DNA of 64,000 nt, taken from positions 62,001-126,000 of the forward strand of contig CAZFLX010000002.1 of the NCBI GenBank assembly GCA_964519885.1, read 5' to 3'. Below are positions 9,243 to 18,892 of the stretch, piece by piece. Both the position numbers and the translations under genes were made by a program. This DNA is from GCA-002282575 sp964519885 (lineage in GTDB: Bacteria > Pseudomonadota > Gammaproteobacteria > Thiomicrospirales > Thiomicrospiraceae). Position 1 is the stretch's first letter; each line of letters starts with the position of its first letter. The notes under the pieces are model-generated. The model was not told the DNA's origin and searched no databases. It was given only the letters and a program-made list of their open reading frames with translations.

Positions 9243-9845
9243 ATGCGTAAATTGGTTTTATTAGCTGCAATGGTTGCAGCAACTTCTGCTCAAGCTAACC
9301 CACGTGAAGCTTTCTGGTTTGACAGCAACAATGTGGTTGTTAAAGACGGTCAAGGTAACTGCTTGCGTACTTCTTTTTGGACAGAAAAGGACGGTATCTG
9401 CCCAGGCGCTAAGGCACCTGAAGCTAAACCAGCACCAGTAGCGGCAGTAACACCTGCTCCAGCACCATCAGCGCCAATTGCAGCGCCAATCGTAACGAAG
9501 AAAACCCTGAAAGCTGGTGAGTTGTTTGCTTTTGACAGCGCTAAACTGACGCCAAAAGCTGAACAAGAAATGGCGGCTACAGCTGCTGAAGCGAAAGCAA
9601 TGAAATCCATTAACCTTGTTATGGTTGAAGGTCACACAGATAACATCGGTACGGCTGCTTACAACCAACAGTTGTCAGTTAAACGTGCTAACGCAGTACG
9701 TGATGCATTAGTCAAAAATGGTGTTCCAGCTGAGAAAATCCAAGCTAAAGGTTACGGATTTGATAAGCCTGTGGCTAGTAACAAAACGAAAGATGGTCGT
9801 GCACAGAACCGTCGTGTTGAAATCACTATTGACGGAACTAAATAA
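9243..9845 (+). CDS. OmpA-family peptidoglycan-binding envelope protein
   Basis: Secreted protein with a signal peptide (MRKLVLLAAMVAATSAQA). A short Cys-containing N-terminal domain (NCLRTSFWTEKDGICPGA) is followed by a Pro/Ala linker (about residues 60-82) and a C-terminal OmpA domain with VEGHTDNIGTAAYNQQLS and QNRRVEI, which binds peptidoglycan. It lacks a full beta-barrel, so it probably tethers cell wall to envelope rather than forming a porin. The ATG at 9243 has a GGAGA element 8 nt upstream. Single gene flanked by a promoter and a strong terminator. Confidence 0.88.
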   Translation: MRKLVLLAAMVAATSAQANPREAFWFDSNNVVVKDGQGNCLRTSFWTEKDGICPGAKAPEAKPAPVAAVTPAPAPSAPIAAPIVTKKTLKAGELFAFDSAKLTPKAEQEMAATAAEAKAMKSINLVMVEGHTDNIGTAAYNQQLSVKRANAVRDALVKNGVPAEKIQAKGYGFDKPVASNKTKDGRAQNRRVEITIDGTK

Positions 9846-9861
9846 TCCGCTTGTGTGAATT

Positions 9862-9893
9862 AAAAAACCCCGCAAACATTTGCGGGGTTTTTT
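9862..9893 (+). terminator. Rho-independent terminator after the OmpA-like gene
   Basis: CCCCGCAAA/TTTGCGGGG stem with a 2-nt loop, preceded by an A-run and followed by a run of seven T. Confidence 0.9.
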
Positions 9894-10015
9894 TATGCTG
9901 AATATCGACAGTTTGTTACGGAATACTTGCTGATTTGGCTTAAATCGGTGAAAATAACGCTATTCGCCTGTAACTGGGTAACCCTATTTATTTTGAAACT
10001 TTTGAGGACTTTTGT

Positions 10016-12046
10016 ATGTCTAACCGTCGTGAACTCGCCAACGCTATTCGTGCGCTCAGTATGGATGCAGTGCAAAAAGCTAAATCAGGTCATCCCGGTG
10101 CACCTATGGGTATGGCGGATATCGCTGAGGTTTTGTGGAACAGCCACATGAAATACAACCCAAAAAATGCGAAATGGGCTGATCGTGACCGCTTTGTTCT
10201 TTCGAATGGTCACGGTTCGATGCTGATTTATTCTTTGTTGCACCTCACAGGCTTTAACCTGAGCATTGATGACATCAAAAACTTCCGTCAATTTCATTCT
10301 AAAACAGCGGGTCACCCGGAGTATGGTTATGCAGACGGCATTGAAACCACCACTGGTCCATTAGGTCAGGGTATCACCAATGCGGTGGGTATGGCGATTG
10401 CTGAGCGTACTTTAGCAGCACAATTCAACCGTCCAGGTCATGCGGTTGTTAATCACCACACTTATGTCTTCATGGGTGATGGTTGCTTAATGGAAGGGCT
10501 GTCGCATGAAGCTTGTGCGATGGCAGGTGCATTAGGTTTGGGTAAACTGGTTGCCTTCTGGGACGATAATAACATTTCAATTGACGGTCATATCGATGAT
10601 TGGATGGAAGCAGACGTTCCTGCACGTTTTGAATCTTACGGTTGGCATGTTATTCGTAATGTCGATGGTCACAATGCTGAAGCCGTTGATGCTGCCATTC
10701 ACGAAGCTAAATCGATTCAGGATAAACCTACCTTGATTTGTACACGTACGACCATCGGTTTTGGTTCGCCAAATCTGTGTGGTACACACGACTGTCACGG
10801 CGCACCATTGGGTGATGCTGAAATTGCCTTAACGCGTGAAAACTTGGGTTGGCATCATGAGCCTTTCGTTATTCCTCAGCATGTTTATGAGGGTTGGGAT
10901 CATACTGCTAAAGGTGCAAAAGAAGAAGCCGAATGGAACGAGTTGTTTGCGTCTTACGAAGCTAACTACCCAGATTTAGCGAAAGAATTCAAACGTCGTA
11001 TGTCGGGTGAATTGCCAGCGAACTTCGAAGTTGAAATGGATAAATTCATTGCTAAAACGCAAGCGGATATGCCTAACATTGCTTCGCGTAAAGCCTCACA
11101 AAATGCGATTGAAGCCATGGGTCCCTTGTTGCCAGAATTGTTTGGTGGTTCTGCTGACTTAACTGGTTCTAACCTGACTAACTGGTCGGGTACGGTTAAA
11201 GTGAACAAGGCTAATGCCAATGGTAACTACCTCTCATGGGGTGTGCGTGAGTTTGGTATGGCGCACATGATGAACGGTATGGTGCTTCACGGCGGTTTCA
11301 AAGTCTACGGCGCTACTTTCTTAATGTTCATGGAGTTCATGCGTAACGCGCTACGTATGTCGGCATTGATGAAAATCGGTACGATTTATGTTTATACCCA
11401 TGACTCGATTGGTTTGGGTGAAGATGGTCCAACGCATCAACCTGTAGAGCAAATCGCAACGATGCGTGCGATCCCTAACTTTCAAACTTGGCGTGCGTGT
11501 GATGCGATTGAGTCAGCTGTTTCTTGGAAAATGGCAGTGATGCGCGGCAATGCGCCTTCAGCGTTAATCTTCTCGCGTCAAAACTTGACACCTATGTCAC
11601 GTACACCAGAACAAGTGAAAAATATCGAGAAGGGTGGTTACATCCTGCGTGATTGTGGTGCTGAACCTGATGTTATCTTAATTGCGACGGGTTCTGAAGT
11701 TGGCCTGGCGATGAAAGCAGCCGAGCAGTTGGCGCAAGACAACATTCAAGCGCGCGTTGTTTCTATGCCTTGTGCGGAACAGTTCTCAGCACAGTCAGAA
11801 GAGTACCGTGAGATGGTATTGCCTTCTTATATTCGTGAGCGGGTTGCGATTGAAGCGGGTATCAGCGATTACTGGCGTAAATTCGTTGGTTTGGATGGCG
11901 CTGTAGTGGGCATGGATACTTTCGGCGAATCGGCTCCAGCAGACGTGTTGTTCAAACACTTTGGTTTTACTGTAGAAAATGTCGTCAATACGGTTTTAGA
12001 TTTGTTAGAAGACACTTGTACAGATGGTTGCTGCGGCGGTCACTAA
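10016..12046 (+). CDS. tkt: Transketolase
   Basis: Thiamine-diphosphate enzyme moving two-carbon units in the pentose phosphate or Calvin pathway. TPP-binding GDGCLMEGLSHEA is at about residues 155-167, the N-terminal HGSMLIYSLLHLTGF at about 65, and the pyrimidine-domain segment EDGPTHQPVEQIA at about 470. The 676 aa length is normal; the C-terminus carries a Cys-rich CTDGCCGGH tail. It is first of the tkt-gap-pgk-pyk-fba series, a grouping that suits carbon fixation or assimilation as well as glycolysis. No RuBisCO or phosphoribulokinase is in view. Confidence 0.97.
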   Translation: MSNRRELANAIRALSMDAVQKAKSGHPGAPMGMADIAEVLWNSHMKYNPKNAKWADRDRFVLSNGHGSMLIYSLLHLTGFNLSIDDIKNFRQFHSKTAGHPEYGYADGIETTTGPLGQGITNAVGMAIAERTLAAQFNRPGHAVVNHHTYVFMGDGCLMEGLSHEACAMAGALGLGKLVAFWDDNNISIDGHIDDWMEADVPARFESYGWHVIRNVDGHNAEAVDAAIHEAKSIQDKPTLICTRTTIGFGSPNLCGTHDCHGAPLGDAEIALTRENLGWHHEPFVIPQHVYEGWDHTAKGAKEEAEWNELFASYEANYPDLAKEFKRRMSGELPANFEVEMDKFIAKTQADMPNIASRKASQNAIEAMGPLLPELFGGSADLTGSNLTNWSGTVKVNKANANGNYLSWGVREFGMAHMMNGMVLHGGFKVYGATFLMFMEFMRNALRMSALMKIGTIYVYTHDSIGLGEDGPTHQPVEQIATMRAIPNFQTWRACDAIESAVSWKMAVMRGNAPSALIFSRQNLTPMSRTPEQVKNIEKGGYILRDCGAEPDVILIATGSEVGLAMKAAEQLAQDNIQARVVSMPCAEQFSAQSEEYREMVLPSYIRERVAIEAGISDYWRKFVGLDGAVVGMDTFGESAPADVLFKHFGFTVENVVNTVLDLLEDTCTDGCCGGH

Positions 12047-12056
12047 GTTTATTTCC

Positions 12057-12086
12057 ACCCACACGACTTGATCGTGTGGGTGTTTT
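12057..12086 (+). terminator. Stem-loop between tkt and gap
   Basis: A perfect 10-bp stem (ACCCACACGA/TCGTGTGGGT, 5-nt loop) is followed by GTTTT. It could terminate or attenuate between tkt and gap and set different expression levels. Confidence 0.7.
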
Positions 12087-12130
12087 CAGGTTTATCAATT
12101 TTTTAATTTGTAACTTAAGGAGTCATTCAC

Positions 12131-13129
12131 ATGGCAATTAAAGTAGGTATTAATGGTTTTGGTCGTATTGGCCGTATGGTGTTGCGTGCTGCAGTACAAG
12201 ACTTTCCAGAAATTGAAATCGTGGCAATTAACGATTTATTAGAACCTGAATACCTAGCTTACATGTTGAAGTATGATTCAGTTCACGGTAATTTCAAAGG
12301 TACTGTGTCTGTTGAAGGTAACTTCATGGTAGTGAACGGTAAAAAAATTCGTTTGACTGCTGAGCGTGATCCTGCAAACTTGAAATGGAACGAAGTGGGC
12401 GCAGATATTGTTGTTGAAGCAACCGGCTTTTTCTTGACGGAAGAAACTTGCCAAGCACACATCAATGCGGGTGCGAAGAAAGTCGTTCAATCAGCGCCTT
12501 CTAAAGATAAGACGCCGATGTTCGTTTACGGCGTGAACCACAATGAATATGCTGGTCAAGCAATTTTGTCTGCGGCTTCTTGTACTACCAATGGTTTGGC
12601 TCCAGTAGCTAAAGTATTGCAAGACAACTTTGGGATCAAACGTGGTTTGATGTCAACAGTTCACGCAGCAACGGCAACGCAAAAAACAGTTGATGGTCCT
12701 TCTTCTAAAGATTGGCGCGGTGGTCGCGGTATCCTAGAAAACATCATTCCTTCATCTACTGGTGCTGCTAAGGCTGTTGGTAAAGTATTGCCAGCATTAA
12801 ACGGTAAATTGACGGGTATGGCGTTCCGCGTACCAACATCTGATGTTTCTGTTGTTGACTTGACTGTCGAGTTAGAAAAAGAAACTTCTTATGAAGCGAT
12901 TTGTGCTGCGATGAAAGCGGCTTCAGAAGGTGCTTTAAAAGGCGTATTGGGTTACACCGACGAGTCAGTGGTATCAACTGATTTCCGTGGTAACTCTCAT
13001 CCTTCAATTTTTGATGCCGGTGCGGGTATCGCGCTAGACAGCACCTTCGTGAAAGTGGTTGCTTGGTACGATAACGAATACGGTTATACTTGCAACTTAA
13101 TGCGTATGGTTCAACACGTCGCTAAGTAA
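12131..13129 (+). CDS. gap: Glyceraldehyde-3-phosphate dehydrogenase, type I
   Basis: Interconverts glyceraldehyde-3-phosphate and 1,3-bisphosphoglycerate. The N-terminal Rossmann motif is GINGFGRIGRMVLRA, the catalytic Cys lies in SAASCTTNGLAPV (about residue 153), and His in MSTVHAATATQ. The residue after the second strand is Asp (INDLLEP), which favours NAD over NADP; this is read from family knowledge. The ATG at 12131 has an AAGGAG element at 12115-12120. 332 aa, normal. Second gene in the carbon block. Confidence 0.96.
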   Translation: MAIKVGINGFGRIGRMVLRAAVQDFPEIEIVAINDLLEPEYLAYMLKYDSVHGNFKGTVSVEGNFMVVNGKKIRLTAERDPANLKWNEVGADIVVEATGFFLTEETCQAHINAGAKKVVQSAPSKDKTPMFVYGVNHNEYAGQAILSAASCTTNGLAPVAKVLQDNFGIKRGLMSTVHAATATQKTVDGPSSKDWRGGRGILENIIPSSTGAAKAVGKVLPALNGKLTGMAFRVPTSDVSVVDLTVELEKETSYEAICAAMKAASEGALKGVLGYTDESVVSTDFRGNSHPSIFDAGAGIALDSTFVKVVAWYDNEYGYTCNLMRMVQHVAK

Positions 13130-13139
13130 TAAGTTGACG

Positions 13140-13167
13140 CCCCTAATTAAATGCTTTTGATTAGGGG
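13140..13167 (+). terminator. Stem-loop between gap and pgk
   Basis: An 8-bp perfect stem (CCCCTAAT/ATTAGGGG, 12-nt loop) with no strong T-run. It is more likely an attenuating or mRNA-stabilising element than a full terminator. Confidence 0.5.
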
Positions 13168-13217
13168 TGTTAAGGTTTAAGTGATTTCGTTAACTGTATT
13201 TCATAAAGGAAAATAGT

Positions 13218-14399
13218 ATGGCTTTTATTCGTATGGCGGATTTGGATCTTAAAGGTAAGCGCGTATTGATTCGTGCTGACTTAAACGTTCCGGTAAAAGA
13301 TGGCAAAGTAACCTCGGATGCCCGTATTAAAGCATCGATGAAAACTTTTGAAGCTGCCATCAAAGCAGGTGCTAAAGTGATGGTTATGTCTCACCTGGGA
13401 CGTCCAGAAGAAGGTGTTTTCTCTGAAGAAAACTCTCTAGCCCCTGTTGCGTCAGATATGGCAGCTAAATTAGGCAAACCTGTTCGTTTGATTAAAGATT
13501 GGGTTGATGGTGGTTTTGACGTTGCTGAAGGTGAGTTAGTATTGTTGGAAAACGTACGTTTCAACAAGGGTGAAAAGAAAAACCTGGATGAAACTGCGCA
13601 AAAATACGCTGCATTATGCGACGTGTTTGTCATGGATGCTTTCGGTACTGCGCACCGCGCAGAAGGCTCAACTCATGGTGTGGCTAAGTTTGCACCGGTT
13701 GCTTGTGCGGGTTTATTGTTAACGGAAGAGCTAGATGCTTTAGCTAAAGCGATTGCCAATCCAGCGCGTCCGTTGGTAGCGATTGTCGGTGGTTCAAAAG
13801 TTTCAACTAAGTTGACGGTACTAGAAAGCTTGTCTGAAAAAGTAGATCAATTGGTTGTTGGTGGCGGCATTGCTAACACCTTCATTAAATCGGTTGGCAA
13901 CAATGTCGGTAAGTCTTTATGTGAAGATGACTTAGTGCCAACAGCTCAAGCCTTGAGTGCTAAAATGGCTGCTCGTGGTGCATCAATTCCCGTTGCCAGT
14001 GATGTGGTAGTTGGTAAAAAGTTTGATGCGAACGAACCTGCGGTGACTAAAGATGCCAAAAACGTTGCAGATGATGACATGATTTTTGATATTGGCCCTA
14101 AGGCAACTCAAGAATTGGTGGATATCATTATGAAAGCCGGTACGGTTGTTTGGAATGGTCCAGTTGGTGTGTTTGAATTCGATCAATTTGGTGAAGGTAC
14201 TAAAGCGATTGCGAAAGCGATTGCCGAAACTAAAGCCTTCACCTTAGCGGGTGGTGGTGATACCATTGCTGCCATTCAGAAATATGACATCGAAGATAAA
14301 GTGTCTTACATCTCAACCGGTGGTGGTGCTTTCTTAGAGTTCCTGGAAGGTAAAGTACTTCCAGCTGTTGCGATGCTTGAAGAGCGCGCGGCTAAGTAA
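13218..14399 (+). CDS. pgk: Phosphoglycerate kinase
   Basis: Transfers the acyl phosphate of 1,3-bisphosphoglycerate to ADP (or the reverse in the Calvin cycle). Family motifs are KRVLIRADLNVPV (about residues 14-26), SHLGRP (about 57), DAFGTAHRA, VGGSKVSTK (about 191) and the nucleotide-site GGGDT. 393 aa, normal. AAAGGAAAA precedes the ATG. Confidence 0.97.
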   Translation: MAFIRMADLDLKGKRVLIRADLNVPVKDGKVTSDARIKASMKTFEAAIKAGAKVMVMSHLGRPEEGVFSEENSLAPVASDMAAKLGKPVRLIKDWVDGGFDVAEGELVLLENVRFNKGEKKNLDETAQKYAALCDVFVMDAFGTAHRAEGSTHGVAKFAPVACAGLLLTEELDALAKAIANPARPLVAIVGGSKVSTKLTVLESLSEKVDQLVVGGGIANTFIKSVGNNVGKSLCEDDLVPTAQALSAKMAARGASIPVASDVVVGKKFDANEPAVTKDAKNVADDDMIFDIGPKATQELVDIIMKAGTVVWNGPVGVFEFDQFGEGTKAIAKAIAETKAFTLAGGGDTIAAIQKYDIEDKVSYISTGGGAFLEFLEGKVLPAVAMLEERAAK

Positions 14400-14407
14400 T
14401 GTGATTG

Positions 14408-14436
14408 AGGCAGGAGAGTTATTCTTCTGCCTTTTT
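14408..14436 (+). terminator. Terminator-like stem-loop between pgk and pyk
   Basis: AGGCAG-G-AGA pairs with TCT-T-CTGCCT and is followed by TTTTC, 9 nt past the pgk stop. Confidence 0.7.
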
Positions 14437-14524
14437 CATAACCCAGTTTTGACAGTCTGACTGGTTATACGCCCTAGGGTGGATCGCCAGGCAGATTGTG
14501 CCATATAGTTTTGAAGGATTTTCA

Positions 14525-15976
14525 ATGATTGATAGAGAGTTTACCAGTCCACGTCGCACAAAAATTGTTGCTACCTTAGGGCCTGCAACGGACAAGCCTG
14601 GTGTGATTGATAGCATGATTAAAGCGGGCTTAGATGTGGTTCGTATTAATTTTTCTCATGGCTCGGCGGACGAACATATCGAACGTGCGCGTTTTGTTAG
14701 GGAACGTGCGAAAGCTTTGGGCAGCGAAGTAGGTGTTCTGGTCGACCTGCAAGGCCCCAAAATTCGCATTGCACGTTTTAGTGAAGGCTATGTTCATTTA
14801 GATGAAGGTGCTGACTTTGCGCTTGACAATAATATCGGTCGTTTAGAAGGAAATATTAACGGTGTTGGCTTAGACTATAAAACGCTTCCTCATGAAGTCA
14901 AGCCAGGTAATCGCCTGTTGTTAGATGACGGTCGTGTTGTTTTAGAAGTAAAACAAGTCGTTGGTGAGCGAGTTGATTGCACGGTGATTGTCGGCGGAAA
15001 ACTGTCTAATAACAAGGGTATTAACCTACTAGGTGGTGGTTTATCTGCTGCTGCCATTACTGAAAAAGATAAAGAAGACATCGTTTCAGCCTCTAAGATT
15101 CAAGCAGACTACTTAGCCTTTTCGTTTCCTCGTTGTGCCGCTGATGTGAATGAGTGCCGTCGTTTGGCTCTTGAGGCAGGGTTGAAGTGTTGCATTGTAT
15201 CGAAAATTGAGCGTGCTGAAGCGGTTCAAGATCCAACGCTGGAAGAGATTATTTTAGCTTCTGATGCGGTCATGATTGCGCGTGGTGATTTGGGTGTTGA
15301 AGTGGGCGATGCCTTGTTGCCATCTTTACAGAAAAAAATTATTAAACTGGCCCGTCAGCATAATCGTGTAACCATTACGGCAACGCAAATGATGGAAACG
15401 ATGATTGATAATCCGATTCCAACGCGTGCTGAAGTATTTGACGTTGCTAATGCGGTAATTGATGGTACGGATGCGGTGATGTTGTCTGGAGAAACGGCAA
15501 CGGGTAAGCATCCTCACATCGTTATTGAAGCCATGAGCCGTATTTGTTCTGAGGCAGAGAAGCAGCGCGAAACACGCGTATCTACGCACCGTATTGATCA
15601 AATTTTTCAAGAGACCGATGAAAGTATTGCAATGGGTGCCATGTACATCGCTAACCATTTCAATATTCGAGCGATTGCGGCCTTAACTGAATCGGGCAGT
15701 ACTGCTTTGCTGATGTCTCGTATTTCTTCGGGTATACCGATTTATGCGATGACGCCACACGAAAAAACGCGCCAAAAAGTGACTCTTTACCGCGGAGTTT
15801 ATCCCAAAGCTTTCAGTTATGAAGGTATGGGAAATGATGATGTCGTACCCAGTATGATTGATGAATTAAAATCTAGCGGTCAGGTAAAACCTGGCGATAA
15901 GGTTTTGGTTACCCACGGTAAACATCGTGGTATTATGGGTGGCACTAACGTGTTACTGATCGTCGAAGTGGATTGA
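14525..15976 (+). CDS. pyk: Pyruvate kinase
   Basis: Converts phosphoenolpyruvate and ADP to pyruvate and ATP. Motifs are RRTKIVATLGPA at the N-terminus, VRINFSHGS (about residue 39), the catalytic-lysine region CIVSKIERAEA (about 222), MIARGDLGVE and TATQMMETM. The C-terminal regulatory domain includes TESGSTALLMSR. The start at 14525 is preferred because GAAGGA lies just upstream; an in-frame ATG at 14498 would add nine residues. 483 aa. Confidence 0.96.
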   Translation: MIDREFTSPRRTKIVATLGPATDKPGVIDSMIKAGLDVVRINFSHGSADEHIERARFVRERAKALGSEVGVLVDLQGPKIRIARFSEGYVHLDEGADFALDNNIGRLEGNINGVGLDYKTLPHEVKPGNRLLLDDGRVVLEVKQVVGERVDCTVIVGGKLSNNKGINLLGGGLSAAAITEKDKEDIVSASKIQADYLAFSFPRCAADVNECRRLALEAGLKCCIVSKIERAEAVQDPTLEEIILASDAVMIARGDLGVEVGDALLPSLQKKIIKLARQHNRVTITATQMMETMIDNPIPTRAEVFDVANAVIDGTDAVMLSGETATGKHPHIVIEAMSRICSEAEKQRETRVSTHRIDQIFQETDESIAMGAMYIANHFNIRAIAALTESGSTALLMSRISSGIPIYAMTPHEKTRQKVTLYRGVYPKAFSYEGMGNDDVVPSMIDELKSSGQVKPGDKVLVTHGKHRGIMGGTNVLLIVEVD

Positions 15977-16020
15977 TAACAAATTTATTTTTTACTAACT
16001 AACCTAGAGGACTAACTCTT

Positions 16021-17085
16021 ATGGCAATGATTACACTACGTGAATTAATGGACTATGCTGCGGTTCACAGCTTTGGTATGCCAGCATTTAACGTTAACAA
16101 CATGGAACAAGTACGTGCAATCATGCGTGCTGCGGCTGCGGTAGATTCTCCTGTAATCCTGCAAGGTTCTGCTGGTGCACGTAAGTACGCTGGTGAACCT
16201 ATGTTACGTCACATGGTGGCTGCAGCGGTTGAAATGTATCCTAATGTGCCGGTTGTAATGCACCAAGATCATGGTTCTGATGTTGGCGTGTGTTTACGTG
16301 CGATTCAATCTGGATTTACTTCGGTGATGATGGACGGCTCATTAATGGCCGACATGAAAACGCCTGCGTCTTACGAGTACAACGCTGGTATTACTGCTGA
16401 AGTGGTAAAAATTGCACACGCTGGTGGTGTTTCAGTTGAAGGTGAATTGGGTTGTTTAGGCTCATTAGAAACTGGCATGATGGGTGAAGAAGACGGTCAT
16501 GGCTCTGATCAAAAAATGGATCATTCAGCGCTGTTGACGGATCCTGAAGAAGCTGCTCAGTTTGTTAAGGATACTAACGTTGACTGTTTAGCGGTTGCAG
16601 TAGGTACTTCCCATGGTGCTTACAAGTTCACTTCTAAGCCTTCTGACGATGTGTTGAAAATTGATCAAATCAAAAAAATTCACGCGCGTATCCCAACCAC
16701 TCACCTTGTTATGCACGGTTCTTCTTCTGTGCCAGAAGAATGGTTAGCTATTATCAACAACTACGGTGGTGATATGGGTCAAACTTACGGCGTCCCCGTT
16801 GAAGCCATTGTTGAAGGCATCAAGTATGGTGTTCGTAAAGTGAACATTGATACCGACTTGCGTATGGCTTCTACTGGTGCGATTCGTAAGCACTTGGCAG
16901 AAAACCCCTCTAACTTTGACCCACGTAAATTCTACAAAGCAGCTGAAGATGCGATGATGGAAATCTGTAAAGCTCGTTTTGAAGCTTTCGGATGTGCTGG
17001 TCACGCTTCTAAAATCAAAGCTGTTGGTTTGGAAGTGATGCAGTCACGTTACGCATCAGGTGCGTTGGATCAAAAAGTAAACTAA
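16021..17085 (+). CDS. fba: Fructose-bisphosphate aldolase, class II (CbbA-like)
   Basis: Zinc-dependent aldolase of glycolysis, gluconeogenesis and the Calvin cycle. Zinc ligands sit in VVMHQDHGSD (about residues 78-87), VEGELGCLGSLE, LVMHGSSSVPEEW and the NIDTDLR loop. The 354 aa length and sequence style fit the class IIB/CbbA group found next to transketolase in autotrophic proteobacteria. It is the last gene of the block and is closed by a strong terminator. Confidence 0.95.
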   Translation: MAMITLRELMDYAAVHSFGMPAFNVNNMEQVRAIMRAAAAVDSPVILQGSAGARKYAGEPMLRHMVAAAVEMYPNVPVVMHQDHGSDVGVCLRAIQSGFTSVMMDGSLMADMKTPASYEYNAGITAEVVKIAHAGGVSVEGELGCLGSLETGMMGEEDGHGSDQKMDHSALLTDPEEAAQFVKDTNVDCLAVAVGTSHGAYKFTSKPSDDVLKIDQIKKIHARIPTTHLVMHGSSSVPEEWLAIINNYGGDMGQTYGVPVEAIVEGIKYGVRKVNIDTDLRMASTGAIRKHLAENPSNFDPRKFYKAAEDAMMEICKARFEAFGCAGHASKIKAVGLEVMQSRYASGALDQKVN

Positions 17086-17112
17086 TTTTGTTTATTGATT
17101 CATGCTACGAGG

Positions 17113-17138
17113 AGCCCCATCAATTGATGGGGCTTTTT
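17113..17138 (+). terminator. Rho-independent terminator of the tkt-fba block
   Basis: AGCCCCATC-AATT-GATGGGGCT hairpin followed by TTTTC, ending the carbon block before ndk. Confidence 0.9.
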
Positions 17139-17260
17139 CGTTTATAGGGCTTTCTTTGAACAATTTTGTGCATTACTTATAAAAGTGAATGAATTAAATC
17201 CGTTGGCTAAGGTTTTTTGTTAAAATAAAAACATTTTTCGAGTGCAATTGAGTGTGTAGT

Positions 17261-17683
17261 ATGGCTATAGAGCGTACGTTATCGATTATTAAGCCCGATG
17301 CAGTGGGTAAAAATGCCATTGGTCAAATTTTAGCGATTTATGAGCAAGCCGGGTTAAGGGTGGCTGCCTGTAAGATGTTGCGCCTGTCGCGCCATCAAGT
17401 GGAAGCCTTTTATGCAGAGCATGAAGGCAGACCCTTTTATCGCCCTTTGGTCGATTTTATGCTTTCAGGCCCCGTTATGGTTTGTGTATTAACAGGTGAA
17501 AATGCGATTAGTTACCATCGTCAGTTGATGGGCACTACAGACCCTACAACGGCAGCAGCTGGAACGGTACGAGCGCTATTTGCGACGAGCACGCGTGAAA
17601 ATGCGGTTCATGGTTCTGATAGTGTGGCGAGTGCTGAACGTGAAATCAACTTTTTCTTTGATGCCTTAGAGTTGTGTCGTTGA
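17261..17683 (+). CDS. ndk: Nucleoside diphosphate kinase
   Basis: Balances NTP pools by phosphotransfer through a histidine. It starts IERTLSIIKPDAVGKN, and the catalytic His is in ENAVHGSDSVASAEREI near the C-terminus. The 140 aa length is normal. The ATG at 17261 gives the standard N-terminus. The stop TGA shares its last base with the following ATG (TGATG), so ndk is coupled to rlmN. Confidence 0.96.
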   Translation: MAIERTLSIIKPDAVGKNAIGQILAIYEQAGLRVAACKMLRLSRHQVEAFYAEHEGRPFYRPLVDFMLSGPVMVCVLTGENAISYHRQLMGTTDPTTAAAGTVRALFATSTRENAVHGSDSVASAEREINFFFDALELCR

Positions 17684-18846
17684 TGACAAATGTCACGAAT
17701 GAGTTAATAGCTCCCGTTGTCGATGCATCGCCTATTTCCTTATTAGGTATGAATCGCCAGATGCTGGCTGATTGGTTGCGCTCTCAAGGTGAAAAACCTT
17801 TTCGTGCTCAACAGTTGATGCAATGGGTACATCAACGTGGTGTCATTGACTATGAGCAGATGACGGATTTGTCTAAAGTCTTGCGTGCAAAATTAACACA
17901 GTTGGCGCCAATTCGCTTACCTGAGGTGAAGATTGATCAGGTTGCTACCGATGGCACGCGCAAATGGTTGCTAGAAGTTGATGGCCATAATGCCATTGAA
18001 ATGGTGTTCATTCCCGAAAGTAATCGCGGGACATTATGCATCTCATCTCAGGTAGGTTGTGCTTTAGCCTGTACCTTTTGTATGACGGCTAAACAAGGAT
18101 TTAACCGCAATTTGTCGAGTGATGAAATTATCGGTCAGATGTGGTTAGCTCAGCATTTGTTGCGTCAAGCGGGATGGGGCGACAATCCGATTACCAATGT
18201 GGTGTTTATGGGTATGGGCGAGCCACTACTCAATGTGAACCAAGTATTTCCTGCAGCCGAAATTTTAATGGATGATTGGGCTTATGGTTTATCTAAGCGC
18301 CGTGTGACCATTTCGACATCAGGTATTGTACCTGCTATGGATATGATGACGGAGCGTCTGGATATTTCGTTGGCCGTCTCATTGCACGCGGCAAACAATA
18401 CGCTGCGTGATGTGTTGGTTCCGGTTAATCAAAAATATCCCTTGGCTGAATTGATGGGGGCTTGTCGACGTTATTTACAGCGCTATCCGAAACGTCACGT
18501 GCTTTTTGAATATGTCATGTTGGATGGGGTTAATGATTCAATCAGGCATGCCCGTGATGTGATTACCTTATTACAAGGCATTTCGGCCAAAGTGAACTTG
18601 ATTCCATTCAATCCTTTTCCCGATACCGATTACCAAACCAGCTCATTTGAACGTGTTTTGGCATTTCAACAACGCTTGATGAAAGCGGGTTTGCAAACCA
18701 ATATTCGTAAAACACGCGGTGAAGATATTGATGCAGCTTGTGGGCAGTTGGCTGGGGATGTTAGTGACCGAACCAAGCGTAGTGCAAGTTATCAGCAAAC
18801 CATTCAATTTAAGCGGCGTGAAGCGGCTTCAAAAACCCCAGCTTAA
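17683..18846 (+). CDS. rlmN: 23S rRNA/tRNA adenine-C2 methyltransferase
   Basis: Radical-SAM methyltransferase acting on A2503 of 23S rRNA and A37 of some tRNAs. The iron-sulfur motif CxxxCxxC is in ALACTFCMTAKQGFN (about residue 125). MGMGEPLLN, the substrate-site region VSLHAANNTLRD and the C-terminal catalytic Cys segment EDIDAACGQLAGD follow. It overlaps ndk by one base (start could also be GTG at 17674). Confidence 0.94.
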   Translation: MTNVTNELIAPVVDASPISLLGMNRQMLADWLRSQGEKPFRAQQLMQWVHQRGVIDYEQMTDLSKVLRAKLTQLAPIRLPEVKIDQVATDGTRKWLLEVDGHNAIEMVFIPESNRGTLCISSQVGCALACTFCMTAKQGFNRNLSSDEIIGQMWLAQHLLRQAGWGDNPITNVVFMGMGEPLLNVNQVFPAAEILMDDWAYGLSKRRVTISTSGIVPAMDMMTERLDISLAVSLHAANNTLRDVLVPVNQKYPLAELMGACRRYLQRYPKRHVLFEYVMLDGVNDSIRHARDVITLLQGISAKVNLIPFNPFPDTDYQTSSFERVLAFQQRLMKAGLQTNIRKTRGEDIDAACGQLAGDVSDRTKRSASYQQTIQFKRREAASKTPA

Positions 18847-18892
18847 GTGGCAAGGTTTTTTTGTGCATAACGAGTTAAGATAAGGAATAAGT

